Assembly: GCA_963714405.1 (NCBI GenBank)
Contig: CAVQOH010000001.1
Location: forward strand, 682,001-746,000
Reading direction: 5' to 3'
DNA: 64,000 nucleotides
Source: JAZGGS01 sp963714405
GTDB lineage: Bacteria > Bacteroidota > Ignavibacteria > Ignavibacteriales > Ignavibacteriaceae
Position 1 is the stretch's first letter; each line of letters starts with the position of its first letter. Below are positions 35,686 through 45,519 of the stretch, piece by piece. Position numbers and translations under genes: made by a program. A model generated the notes under the pieces. The model was not told where the DNA came from. It searched no databases and was given only the letters and a program-made list of their open reading frames with translations.

Positions 35686-38600
35686 ATGGCTGAAAAGATG
35701 AAACCAATTCCGTTTAAGCATATGCTTGAATGGATTTTTAGGGAATATGAACTGAAAAAAACAATTTTTGAAATACCTTCTCAAAAATTTTATCATTCAA
35801 CCGGAAACTCCACGCACAAAATTTTTAATGAACTTCTGGAAACACCCGTTGGTCCTGCAGCAGGTCCTCATACACAGCTTGCCCAGAATATAGTTTGTTC
35901 TTATCTGGTCGGCGGCAGATTTTTTGAATTAAAAACTGTTCAGAAACTTGATAAACTTGAGATTAAAAAACCCTGTATTGATATAAGTGATGAAGGTTAT
36001 AATACTGAATGGTCCCAGGAATTAACCCTGGAAGAATCTTTTGATGAATATTTAAAAGCTTGGTTTCTTATTCATATACTTAAAGATGCATTAAAACTTT
36101 CTTCAAGAGATGCGGGGGGTTTTATCTTTAATATGAGTGTGGGATATGATCTTGAAGGAATTAAATCTGAGCGGATGGATCAGTTCATTAAAAATATTAT
36201 AAATGCCAAAGAACAGAGTTTATTTACACAGTATAAAGAAGAAGCAGCAAATTTTATAAAGAATAGCAGCTATCAAATAAGTGATTTTAATTTAATCAAA
36301 ACCATTGATAATATTTCTGAGAATATTTCAAGTTCCGTAACTCTTTCAACAATGCATGGCTGCCCCCCTGATGAAATAGAAAGGATAATCAGCTATTTAG
36401 TAAAAGAAAAAAATCTTCACACTTATGTAAAATTAAATCCTACTTTGTTAGGTTTTGATTTTGTCCATAAAACGCTAAGTAATCTTGGTTATGATTATTT
36501 TGTTTTAAATGAAGATAGTTTTAAAAGGGATCTGCAGTTTGAGGATGCTGCATCAATGATAACCAGATTAAAAGCTTTGGCAAAAACCAAAGATAAGAGT
36601 TTTGGTGTAAAGCTTTCTAACACTCTTGGTGTATCAAACTACAAAAATGTGTTGCCTGAAAAGGAAATGTATATGTCAGGCAGGTCGCTTTTCCCGTTAA
36701 CGATAAACCTTGCTAATAAACTTGCCAATGAGTTTAGCGGCAAACTTAATATTTCATTTTCAGGCGGTGCTGATGCTGCAAATATTAAACAGATATTACA
36801 TACAGGAATTTACCCGGTAACAATGGTTACAGATTTACTGAAACCAGGCGGTTACTTTAAATTAAAACAAATTGCGGATGAAGCATCTTCGACCGACAAA
36901 ATTAAAAGTATAATTGATTTAAAAGCACTTGGTGAATTAGCAGAAACATCATTTAATGATTATTATTATAATAAGGACAAAAGAATAGCCGAATCAATAA
37001 AAATACCTTTAAACCTGAAAAAATTTGATTGTTATGTCGCACCCTGCCAGCAGGCTTGTCCCATTCATCAGGACATACCTGCTTATATAAAATTGGTGGA
37101 AGAAAAAAAATATACTGAAGCATTAAAGGTGATATATAGCAAAAATCCTTTGCCCCACATTACCGGATATATTTGCGATCATCAGTGCCAATTTCACTGT
37201 ACAAGATTGGATTATGATGAACCTGTTTTAATTAGGGAAATTAAAAAAGAAGCAGCATTAATTGGTTATGATGATTATGTTAAACAAATTTTTCCTTTTA
37301 CATCTTCACACAAATTAAATTTAAGAGCTGCAATCATCGGTGCAGGTCCATCTGGCCTATCAGCAGCGTACTTTCTTGCACTAAGTGGAATTGATGTAAC
37401 AATTTTTGAAAAAGAAAAATCAGCAGGTGGAATTGTAAATAATGTACTCCCAAAATTCAGGCTGCCCCAAGATGTTTTAGAAAAAGATATTGATTTCATA
37501 ACAAAACTTGGAGTGAAAATTAACTTTAATGCAAAAGAAATATTTTCAATTGATGCGTTGAAAGAGGATGGTTATAAATACATATACATAAGTATCGGTG
37601 CTGCAAAATCAAATGTGCTTAAAATTGGAGATGGGAAAGATAAAGTTATTAATGCTATTGAATTCCTTAGAAAATTTAGAAATGATGAGAAAATAAACCT
37701 GGGGATAAATGTAGCAATCATTGGTGGCGGAAATTCTGCAATGGATGGAGCGCGTGCAGCAAAAAGAATGGATGGTGTAGAAAATGTTTTTATAATTTAC
37801 CGTCGTACAAAAAAATATATGCCGGCTGATCTTGAGGAATTTAATGAAGCAATAAATGAAGGTGTAATTTTTAAAGAACTTCTTTCACCGATTAGTTTTG
37901 AAACTGGAATTTTAACATTACAAAAAATGCAGCTATCTGATTTTGATAAAGAAGGGCGAAGAAAAGTTGTAAATGAAATTGAAACCATGCAAATAGATAC
38001 AATAATTTCTGCAATTGGTGAGCAGGTTGATTTAGATATTCTATCTGAAAATAATTTGTTGATCAAAGGTGATTCCCAAATTCAAGTAAATGAATTAACA
38101 CACGAAACAAAAATTGAAAATGTTTTTATCGGCGGAGATGCTTTGCATGGTCCTTCCACAGTGGTTGAAGCAATTGCTGATGCAAAGAAAGCTGCAGATG
38201 CAATTCTCCAAAAAGAAGATGTTAGTATAAGAAATCTAAGTGATTTAACGATGATTAAGAGAGAGGAAACCGAGCTAACTATATTGAAAGGGCACATTTC
38301 TTCAGCAAAAAAAGAAAAGATCTCTGAGGAAACTGCAAGGTGCCTTCATTGTGATTTTATATGCAATAAATGTGTTGAAGTTTGCCCAAATCGTGCAAAC
38401 GTTTTGGTCGAATCAAAATTGCTTGAAAGTAAACACGAAGATACTTACCAGGTATTGCATTTAGATGCGATATGTAATGAGTGCGGAAATTGCGAAACCT
38501 TCTGCCCATATTATGGTTCACCTTATAAAGATAAAATAACTTTATTTTGGAGCGAGGATGATTTTGAAAACAGTACGAATGATGGTTTTCTGATTTCTTC

Positions 38601-38793
38601 TGATGCAGAATTACTTGATATCAAAGTAAGATTTCAATCGCAGGAAGGACATATTCAGTATTATAAAGCTGAAGTTGTAATATCTTCATCTTTAGTTAAT
38701 ACGGCTCCTTACGATCGAATAATAGAATTTGGAGATTTTATATTTACTGTGTATGAAAATTATAAATATCTTTTTCCGCAAAATTCGGTTTAA
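35686..38793 (+). CDS. ygfK: YgfK, putative NAD(P)H-dependent iron-sulfur flavoprotein (selenate reductase subunit family)
   Basis: The 1035-residue protein matches E. coli YgfK in length and layout. The N-terminal half is a dihydropyrimidine-dehydrogenase-like barrel (ETPVGPAAGPHTQLAQN near 50). From about 445 comes a GltD-like Fe-S segment (CYVAPCQQACPIHQDIPA, CDHQCQFHCTR), then FAD binding (GAGPSGLSAA at about 548), NAD(P)H binding (IGGGNSAMDGARAAKRM) and two C-terminal 4Fe-4S clusters (CLHCDFICNKCVEVCP, CNECGNCETFCP). Such enzymes move electrons from NAD(P)H through FAD and clusters to reduce or dehydrogenate a heterocycle. In purine-degrading anaerobes the gene travels with ssnA and a molybdenum hydroxylase. 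The exact reaction is not established from sequence. Confidence 0.93.
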   Translation: MAEKMKPIPFKHMLEWIFREYELKKTIFEIPSQKFYHSTGNSTHKIFNELLETPVGPAAGPHTQLAQNIVCSYLVGGRFFELKTVQKLDKLEIKKPCIDISDEGYNTEWSQELTLEESFDEYLKAWFLIHILKDALKLSSRDAGGFIFNMSVGYDLEGIKSERMDQFIKNIINAKEQSLFTQYKEEAANFIKNSSYQISDFNLIKTIDNISENISSSVTLSTMHGCPPDEIERIISYLVKEKNLHTYVKLNPTLLGFDFVHKTLSNLGYDYFVLNEDSFKRDLQFEDAASMITRLKALAKTKDKSFGVKLSNTLGVSNYKNVLPEKEMYMSGRSLFPLTINLANKLANEFSGKLNISFSGGADAANIKQILHTGIYPVTMVTDLLKPGGYFKLKQIADEASSTDKIKSIIDLKALGELAETSFNDYYYNKDKRIAESIKIPLNLKKFDCYVAPCQQACPIHQDIPAYIKLVEEKKYTEALKVIYSKNPLPHITGYICDHQCQFHCTRLDYDEPVLIREIKKEAALIGYDDYVKQIFPFTSSHKLNLRAAIIGAGPSGLSAAYFLALSGIDVTIFEKEKSAGGIVNNVLPKFRLPQDVLEKDIDFITKLGVKINFNAKEIFSIDALKEDGYKYIYISIGAAKSNVLKIGDGKDKVINAIEFLRKFRNDEKINLGINVAIIGGGNSAMDGARAAKRMDGVENVFIIYRRTKKYMPADLEEFNEAINEGVIFKELLSPISFETGILTLQKMQLSDFDKEGRRKVVNEIETMQIDTIISAIGEQVDLDILSENNLLIKGDSQIQVNELTHETKIENVFIGGDALHGPSTVVEAIADAKKAADAILQKEDVSIRNLSDLTMIKREETELTILKGHISSAKKEKISEETARCLHCDFICNKCVEVCPNRANVLVESKLLESKHEDTYQVLHLDAICNECGNCETFCPYYGSPYKDKITLFWSEDDFENSTNDGFLISSDAELLDIKVRFQSQEGHIQYYKAEVVISSSLVNTAPYDRIIEFGDFIFTVYENYKYLFPQNSV

Positions 38794-38799
38794 AACAAA

Positions 38800-40101
38800 A
38801 TGATAATATTAACTAACGGAACACATTTAAGTTTTAATCCCGCATTTGTAAAAATAAATTACGATGTAGTGATTGAAGGCAGTAAAATTATTGATACAGG
38901 GAAACATCTTTCTTCAAAATATCCAAAAGCAGAAAATGTAAACCTTAATGGAAGATTGGTCATCCCAGGGCTTGTATGTTCACATAATCACCTTTATTCT
39001 TCACTTGCCAGGGGTATACTGGCGAAGATAAAATCCCCAAATAATTTTATTGAAATTTTAGAAAATATTTGGTGGAAATTAGATCGTGCACTTGATGATA
39101 AATTAATTTATTGCAGCGCTATGATAGGAACTCTGGAAGCTATAAAATGTGGGACAACTTCGATAGTTGATCACCATTCATCCCCAAAGTTCATAAAAGG
39201 TTCACTTTCAATTTTAAAGGAAGCATTTGATGAACAAGGTATACGAGGAATTCTTTGTTATGAAATATCGGATAGAAATGGTAAGAAAGGAGCAGAAGAA
39301 GGATTGAAGGAATCAATAAGATTTATTGATCAAATAAAAGATGATGAGCTTATTGAATCTGCAATTGGAGGACATGCTTCATTTACACTTTCTGATGAAT
39401 CTTTGAAAAATATTTCCGAAGAGATTACTAAAACAGGCAATGGTTTTCATATTCATACAGGTGAGGATAAAATTGATACGGATCATTGTTTTGAAAATTA
39501 TTCAAAAAGTATTCTTGAAAGATTTGATTCGTTAAAGCTTTTAAATAATAAATCTATTTTAGCACACGGAGTATGGCTAAATAAAAAAGATTTAGAAAAA
39601 CTTAATGAGCAAGATTGTTTTTTAATTCATAATCCCCGTTCAAATATGAACAATAAAATCGGTTATCTTAAATCTATCGCTGAAGTTAAAAACTTAGCAA
39701 TAGGTACGGATGGAATCGGATCAGATATGTTTGAAGAAACAAAGTTTGCTTTTTTTAAATCACAGGAGGAAAATTGCAATCTTTCTACAACAGATTTCTT
39801 AAACTATTTGTGGAATGGAAATAAAATTCTTGAAAGATATTTCAACAAAAAATTTGGGAAAATTGAAAAAGGTTTTACAGCCGATTTAATAATCTGTGAT
39901 TACAATTCACCAACTCCATTAAGAAAAGAAAACGCCGCAGATCATTTTATTTATGGTTTATCATCACAAAATGTTGAGAGCGTAATAATCAATGGAAGAT
40001 TCGTTTACAGCGACAGAACTTTTCCAACTTCAATTAGCAGAATATATTCCAAAAGTACAAAATCTGCTAAACGATTATGGAAGAGAATGGATGAGTTATA
40101 G
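38800..40101 (+). CDS. ssnA: SsnA-type aminohydrolase
   Basis: The 433-residue protein is an amidohydrolase-superfamily deaminase with the metal-site motif SHNHLYSSLARG, a second His set in HIHTGED, a His in LAHGVW and a late Asp in IGTDGIGSD. The SHNHLYSSLARG segment and the placement six bases after ygfK identify it as SsnA, whose neighbours in many genomes are ygfK and xdh. It resembles guanine deaminases and chlorohydrolases, so deamination or hydrolytic ring opening of a purine-derived substrate is inferred. The end overlaps the convergent xdh small subunit by six bases. Confidence 0.9.
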   Translation: MIILTNGTHLSFNPAFVKINYDVVIEGSKIIDTGKHLSSKYPKAENVNLNGRLVIPGLVCSHNHLYSSLARGILAKIKSPNNFIEILENIWWKLDRALDDKLIYCSAMIGTLEAIKCGTTSIVDHHSSPKFIKGSLSILKEAFDEQGIRGILCYEISDRNGKKGAEEGLKESIRFIDQIKDDELIESAIGGHASFTLSDESLKNISEEITKTGNGFHIHTGEDKIDTDHCFENYSKSILERFDSLKLLNNKSILAHGVWLNKKDLEKLNEQDCFLIHNPRSNMNNKIGYLKSIAEVKNLAIGTDGIGSDMFEETKFAFFKSQEENCNLSTTDFLNYLWNGNKILERYFNKKFGKIEKGFTADLIICDYNSPTPLRKENAADHFIYGLSSQNVESVIINGRFVYSDRTFPTSISRIYSKSTKSAKRLWKRMDEL

Positions 40102-40554
40102 ATCAGTGGCGCTTTTAACAGCATCTATCATTTGTTTGTAGCCTGTGCATCTGCAAAGATTTCCAGATAAAGCTACTTTAATTTCTTCTTCGGTAGGATT
40201 TTGATTTTCTAAAAGCAAAGCATAAGCAGCCATTAATGCACCGGGTGTACAAAAACCACATTGAACTGCACCTTTTTCTAAAAACATTTTTTGAAGTTTG
40301 TGTAGCTCACCGTTTTCATTCAAACCTTCTACAGTAGTAATTTCAGAATTGTTTATTTGCCCCGCAAGGATTAAACATGAGTTCGCAGCTTTACCGTTAA
40401 AAATTACTGTACATGCACCGCATTCTCCAATTGAACATCCTTCTTTCGTTCCTGTTAAATTAAGCTCGTCTCTTAACAAATCAAGTAATCTTAATGATGG
40501 ATTACAATCAATTGAAAAATTTTGACCGTTTAGTATAAAAGAAATATTACTCAT
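40096..40554 (-). CDS. Molybdenum hydroxylase 2Fe-2S subunit (XdhC/CoxS-type small subunit)
   Basis: The small subunit carries both clusters of xanthine-oxidase enzymes: a plant-ferredoxin type site (GCSIGECGACTV plus a later Cys) and the CGFCTPG plus CRCTGY site near the molybdenum. I use the ATG at 40554, which overlaps the stop of the FAD subunit (ATGAGTAA), giving about 152 residues; the frame can extend 13 residues further. Together with the two upstream genes it forms an S-M-L hydroxylase. Separate subunits differ from E. coli XdhD, which is paired with YgfM only. Confidence 0.92.
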   Translation of the reverse strand: MSNISFILNGQNFSIDCNPSLRLLDLLRDELNLTGTKEGCSIGECGACTVIFNGKAANSCLILAGQINNSEITTVEGLNENGELHKLQKMFLEKGAVQCGFCTPGALMAAYALLLENQNPTEEEIKVALSGNLCRCTGYKQMIDAVKSATDL

Positions 40555-41437
40555 TATTACCGGCATTCTTATGCTGTTTGTATAATTTCTCAAGAAGCTG
40601 GTAAATCATTTGTTGAACCACAGTAACTTTGTACTGGCTGGACCATCTTAATCCTGTAACATCAATTATTTTTTTACCAATATTATTTGCTAATTTTTTA
40701 AATGTTTCCTCGCTCGCAATTTTTCCTATAAAATTATTTTCTTTATCACGAAAGCGCATACCAATAGGAGTGATGGCACCACTGGCAATTTTTAAATCTT
40801 TTATTTTTCCACTTTCAAAAAACAATAGTATTGCTAAAGTAATTCTGCTTATTGCTACAGCTTTTCTTCTGCCAAGCTTATAAAATACTTTTTGATAATT
40901 TTTTTCTTGTTTTGCTATAATAATTTTTGTTACGATTTCATTTTGCAAAACAGATGTTTTATAAGGATTCAATAAAATAGTTTCTAAGGATGATTTTCTT
41001 ACTCCATTACTGGATGCAATTTCGAGAACAGCATCATAAACAAGCAATGGTGGAACAGAATCAGCGCAAGATGCATTATTTATAAAATTACCTGCAATGG
41101 TTGCTCTATTCCTTATCTGTGGATTCCCAATTGATCTTGCAGAATCTGAAAGGAGAGGAAAGTTTGATTTGATAATATCACTTTTACTTATTTCAGAAAA
41201 TGTGCAAGCTGCCCCTATAGTAACTTGATTTTCACTTTCTGAAATAGTTTTTAATTCATCAATTCCTCCTAAATCAACCAAGAGTTCAATATCAGTAAAC
41301 CGTTTTGAGCTTATATGAAAACCAGGAATTATATCTGTTCCGCCTGCAATAATTTTAACACCTGGTTTATTCTCTGCTAATAATTTAACTGCTTCAGTTA
41401 CCGAAACTGGTGATAATATTTTTAGATCCGGTATCAT
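40547..41437 (-). CDS. Molybdenum hydroxylase FAD-binding subunit (YgfM-like)
   Basis: The 296-residue protein has the two FAD-binding motifs of this family: AGGTDIIPGF near residue 32 and the GNPQIRNRATIAGNFINNASCADSVPP stretch (here split as GNPQIRNRATIAGN and ASCADSVPP). A C-terminal CO-dehydrogenase-flavoprotein-type domain follows. It links the Fe-S clusters to an external acceptor. Its start overlaps the end of the large subunit and its end overlaps the small subunit, so stoichiometric synthesis is expected. It is the counterpart of YgfM. Confidence 0.9.
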   Translation of the reverse strand: MIPDLKILSPVSVTEAVKLLAENKPGVKIIAGGTDIIPGFHISSKRFTDIELLVDLGGIDELKTISESENQVTIGAACTFSEISKSDIIKSNFPLLSDSARSIGNPQIRNRATIAGNFINNASCADSVPPLLVYDAVLEIASSNGVRKSSLETILLNPYKTSVLQNEIVTKIIIAKQEKNYQKVFYKLGRRKAVAISRITLAILLFFESGKIKDLKIASGAITPIGMRFRDKENNFIGKIASEETFKKLANNIGKKIIDVTGLRWSSQYKVTVVQQMIYQLLEKLYKQHKNAGNNE

Positions 41438-43869
41438 TAAGCACTTCCCCTTTTTATATCATCCGGATGAAGTTTTCTTTTAAGCAATACTTCTTCCAGA
41501 TTTAGAGGAAGATTATAAAAACGTATTCCAGTTGCATTTTTTACTGCATTAGCAATGGCTGCAGCAGTCAGTTCAAGTGTTGGCTCGCCTAATGATTTAG
41601 CACCCCAGGGACCGTAAGTTTCCTTTCCTTCTACGAATTCAACATTTATTATCCCGATATCCATACTTGTTGGAATTAAATATTGATCATAATTAAGTTC
41701 TTTAATGAAACCATCTTGAACATTTATTTCTTCAAATAATCCATATCCAGCTCCCTGCGTAACACCCCCATAAACCTGCCCTTCGGCGCCAAGTTTGTTT
41801 ATAACTTTTCCAACATCGTGAACAGCGTAGACTTCATCAACAAACACTTCACCGGTAGCCATATTAACAGATACTTCTGCAACCTGGCAGCCATAAACAT
41901 ATGTGAAATAAGCAGGTCCCTGACCAGTTTCATCATCCCAATCAACGTGTGGACCCTTATACCATCCTAATGCTGATATGTTTATTCCTCTTTTCACAGC
42001 AAGAGAAATCAGTTCAGGGAATCCTATAGATTTTTCCGGAATATTTTTTATATGAACAATGCTATTTTCAAAAACAAATTTTGCACCTTTCGGTAATTCC
42101 CATTCATCAATAAGCAATTCTTCCAATTTCTTTCTTATTTGATCTGCTGCAGCTTTTACAGCACCACCGCCCATCATTGTAGCTCTGGATGCTACTGTCG
42201 GACCACTATCAGAAATTAAACTTGTGTTTTGCTCCATGTAAATAATATCATCTACTGGAATTCCAAAAACTTCTGCAGTAATTATAGAGTATGTTGTTCT
42301 TAATCCCTGGCCATTTTCAGTCAAACCACATAGCAGGTATGCTTTTCCATCCTGCTGTATTGAGATATAAGCTGCAGTGTTATCAATTCCTTCAGCACCC
42401 AGGGAACATCCCCTGAAACTGAGAGCTAAACCAATTCCTTTTCTTATTAAATTTTCCGGATTGATAAATGATTTTTCAGTAATTATAAGATCATTTTCAA
42501 TTTTGGATTTTTCTGTTATAGCAGTCTTAATATTTTTCGATTCATTTAATTCTTTATTCAATTTCCATTTTTTAGTAAAATTACTTTTAGCTGAAGCTTT
42601 TTCTAAAACCGTTAATAGGCTCACATCATGATCAGATAATTTTTGCCCGCTGGCTGTAATCGAATTCTTTTTATAGCAATTAATCTTTCTAACTTCTTCG
42701 GGAGTAATTCCAAGTTTAATTGCAAGATCATCCATTAATGATTCCTGCGCAAATATAATTTGAGGTGAACCAAAGCCACGCATAGCACCCGTGTAAGGAT
42801 TGTTCGTATAAACAGCTTTTACATCCGTATGCACATTAGGAATTTCGTAAGGACCTGTTGCCTGAACCACAGATCGCCAGGTTACAAAGGGACTCATTGA
42901 TGCATAAGCTCCGCCATCGGCAACAATATCAACTTTCATTGCATTGATTTTTCCATCCAGATTGCAGCCGATTTTATAGTGCATATTGTAAGGATGACGT
43001 TTATAAGATTCTAAAACTGATTCTTCCCTTGAATATTTTACCCTAACAGGTTTACCTGTTTTCAATGCAGCTATTGCAGCTCTTGCAGATATGATATTCA
43101 TAGTATCATCTTTACCGCCAAATGAACCACCTAGTTCTGCCTGAATGACAATAACCTTTGCAAGTGGAAAATTTAAGACAGATGCAACAATCTTTCTTGT
43201 AGTATAAGGATTCTGGATGCTTCCAATAATTTTAATTGCTCTACCAGCTTCCTCAGGTATTGCTGTAACACATTCTGGTTCAAGATATGCGTGCTCAATA
43301 TGAGGCGTGGAATATTTTTCTTCAAGTATAAAATCAGATTCGGTAAATCCCTTTTCAACATCACCTTTTCTTAAAGGATAATGGACTATTAAATTGCTTC
43401 CATTTTCTGGATGAATAAGTGGGGCATCATTTTCTAATGCTTTTAAAGGATCGGATAACACATCAAGTTTTTCAATTTCAATTTTTACAAGAGCTGTAAG
43501 TTTTCTTAGCGTCTGTTCATTTTTTCCAACAAGCATCGCAAAAACATCACCGGGGGTAACAATTTTATCATATGCAAATACAGGCTGATCTTTTTTAATC
43601 GGTCCAACTTTTTTTTCTCCGGGAATATCATTTGCATCGCAAATTGTAGTAACCGAAGGATTATTTTCTAACCATGAATAATTAGTTGAAGTAATATTAG
43701 CGTGAGCAGCAGGAACACGAACCATTACTCCATAAAGCATTCCATGAAATTTATAATCATCTGCAAACTTTGCCTCCCCGGTAACTTTTGCATAACCGTC
43801 CTGGCGTATGACTTCTTTACCTACAATATTAAATTTTTCAGCTATTTCTTCACTTTTATCTTTATACAT
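41437..43869 (-). CDS. Molybdenum hydroxylase large (Mo-cofactor) subunit, xanthine dehydrogenase family
   Basis: The 810-residue protein has an N-terminal a/b hammerhead domain (GYAKVTGEAKFADD), the Mo-cofactor loops GGSFGGKDD and MRGFGSPQ, and the catalytic Glu in the C-terminal GAKSLGEPTLELT. Together these place it in the xanthine dehydrogenase/aldehyde oxidoreductase group. Starting at ATG 43869 it overlaps the PLP-enzyme gene. With ygfK, ssnA and xdhC nearby, hydroxylation of a purine such as xanthine or hypoxanthine is the best guess; nicotinate or another heterocycle cannot be excluded. No in-frame UGA is needed, which fits a labile rather than genetically encoded selenium if one is used. 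Confidence 0.92.
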   Translation of the reverse strand: MYKDKSEEIAEKFNIVGKEVIRQDGYAKVTGEAKFADDYKFHGMLYGVMVRVPAAHANITSTNYSWLENNPSVTTICDANDIPGEKKVGPIKKDQPVFAYDKIVTPGDVFAMLVGKNEQTLRKLTALVKIEIEKLDVLSDPLKALENDAPLIHPENGSNLIVHYPLRKGDVEKGFTESDFILEEKYSTPHIEHAYLEPECVTAIPEEAGRAIKIIGSIQNPYTTRKIVASVLNFPLAKVIVIQAELGGSFGGKDDTMNIISARAAIAALKTGKPVRVKYSREESVLESYKRHPYNMHYKIGCNLDGKINAMKVDIVADGGAYASMSPFVTWRSVVQATGPYEIPNVHTDVKAVYTNNPYTGAMRGFGSPQIIFAQESLMDDLAIKLGITPEEVRKINCYKKNSITASGQKLSDHDVSLLTVLEKASAKSNFTKKWKLNKELNESKNIKTAITEKSKIENDLIITEKSFINPENLIRKGIGLALSFRGCSLGAEGIDNTAAYISIQQDGKAYLLCGLTENGQGLRTTYSIITAEVFGIPVDDIIYMEQNTSLISDSGPTVASRATMMGGGAVKAAADQIRKKLEELLIDEWELPKGAKFVFENSIVHIKNIPEKSIGFPELISLAVKRGINISALGWYKGPHVDWDDETGQGPAYFTYVYGCQVAEVSVNMATGEVFVDEVYAVHDVGKVINKLGAEGQVYGGVTQGAGYGLFEEINVQDGFIKELNYDQYLIPTSMDIGIINVEFVEGKETYGPWGAKSLGEPTLELTAAAIANAVKNATGIRFYNLPLNLEEVLLKRKLHPDDIKRGSA

Positions 43870-45331
43870 CAACTAAACCAACCTGATGGTTAAAATCGGT
43901 GATTAGTTTATCCCATTCATCTACGATAGAAAATCTTTCATTCCAATAATTTTCATCATACCATTGTTTATTTAGTTCTTCAACATCTTTCCCCTGCTGC
44001 TCAACCCAGGTAAAATATTTTAAATTGTGAATTCTTTTCTTTTCCTTGTAATCTAATTCTAAAAAGTTATCTGTTTTTTGATTCCTCAACACAACATTCC
44101 AGTCAATCTCTGCCTGATTAGCTGAGTATTTTCCCCATCGTTCATTCATTTCATTCAATCTTGATAAATACATATCAGCAGAATCAGTAAATATTGTAAA
44201 GATTATATCATTTTTATTTAGCTCAAAATATTTTGCTAATTTAATGCTGCTAATAATATTAGCAATTCCTGAAATTCCAATTTCTTTTAGCCTTTCAACA
44301 ACATCTTCTGCTACCTCATTACTTTTTAGCCAATTTTGTCCTTCCATTTCGTTAAAGAGCCGCAAAACGCGCAAAGGTTCTTCATCATCAATTGCCGTAA
44401 CAGCATCCGTATTTTTAACATTATGAATCCATGGAACATGTTTATCGCCAATACCTTCAATTCTATGTCCACCAAATCCGTTTAATAGAAGAGTTGGACA
44501 TTGAAGAGCTTCGGAGGCAGTAACTTTAACGAATGGATATTTTTCTCTTAAGTAATCTCCTGCAGCAATTGTACCTGCAGAACCGGTTGCTGATACATAA
44601 GCGCTAAGTCTGTCTCCATCACTTTTTATTTGGTTGAATAATGTTTCAATAGTGCTGCCCGTTATTTGATAATGCCAGATTGAATTACCAAATTGATCAA
44701 ACTGGTTGAAGATTAAATATTCATTACTTTCTGCTTCAAGTTCGTGGCATTTATCATAGATTTCTTTTACATTACTTTCGCAACCCGGTGTGGCATAAAC
44801 TTCTGCACCGATTTCTTTAAGCCAATAAAATCGCTCTCTGCTCATTTCTTCAGGTAAGATTGCAACCGCGTGAACAGAAAGCAACGCTGAATTAAATGCT
44901 CCTCCACGGCAGTAGTTGCCCGTTGATGGCCAAACAGCTTTATGATATTCAGGATTAAATCTTCCTGTAATTAAATATGGTGCAAGACATCCATAGGTTG
45001 CTCCTACTTTATGTGCTCCAGTTGGAAAGTACTTTCCTACCAGCCCTATAATTCTTGCATTTACCCCTGTAATTTCTGAAGGAATCTCTAAAAAATTAAT
45101 ATTTCCAATTCCGTTAGTTTCAAAATCATTACACCAGTTTATTCTAAATAAATTAAGTGGGTGAACTTCTTGAATATCAATTTTTTTCAATTCCTGAAGA
45201 ATGGTTCCGGGAATATTTTGAGGATTTTTGAGCTGTTCAAATGTGGGTAATATAATATTTTTTTCAAAGCATCTCTTAATAGTTTTCTTTAGATTTTGCT
45301 GATTCTCAATTTTCCAGTTCCAACTTCCCAT
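43862..45331 (-). CDS. Fold-type II PLP-dependent enzyme at the YgeX position
   Basis: The 489-residue protein has the PLP lysine in FPTGAHKVGATYG, a substrate loop PSTGNYCRGGAF and a phosphate-binding Gly-rich loop ATGSAGTIAAGDY, all features of the cysteine-synthase/threonine-dehydratase fold. E. coli YgeX, 2,3-diaminopropionate ammonia-lyase, has the same fold and the same genomic company. However, it is about 90 residues shorter, and I do not see its typical motifs here. It may be a functional substitute or a different lyase of the same pathway. It is the first gene of the xdh operon, with overlapping stops and starts. Confidence 0.75.
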   Translation of the reverse strand: MGSWNWKIENQQNLKKTIKRCFEKNIILPTFEQLKNPQNIPGTILQELKKIDIQEVHPLNLFRINWCNDFETNGIGNINFLEIPSEITGVNARIIGLVGKYFPTGAHKVGATYGCLAPYLITGRFNPEYHKAVWPSTGNYCRGGAFNSALLSVHAVAILPEEMSRERFYWLKEIGAEVYATPGCESNVKEIYDKCHELEAESNEYLIFNQFDQFGNSIWHYQITGSTIETLFNQIKSDGDRLSAYVSATGSAGTIAAGDYLREKYPFVKVTASEALQCPTLLLNGFGGHRIEGIGDKHVPWIHNVKNTDAVTAIDDEEPLRVLRLFNEMEGQNWLKSNEVAEDVVERLKEIGISGIANIISSIKLAKYFELNKNDIIFTIFTDSADMYLSRLNEMNERWGKYSANQAEIDWNVVLRNQKTDNFLELDYKEKKRIHNLKYFTWVEQQGKDVEELNKQWYDENYWNERFSIVDEWDKLITDFNHQVGLVDV

Positions 45332-45519
45332 TTCCAGCTCGTTTTATGTAATTACTGATTCAAATATAATGCAATTATATAAAATATTATACGAAATTAC
45401 TTCTTTAGATTTGAGGAGAAGTAAATCAATTATTTACTGGAACTTTTTACCAAACCGTGTAGTGCAACATCCAGATTTGATAAAATATTAATAATCATAA
45501 CTAATCCAGGAGAAAAATC

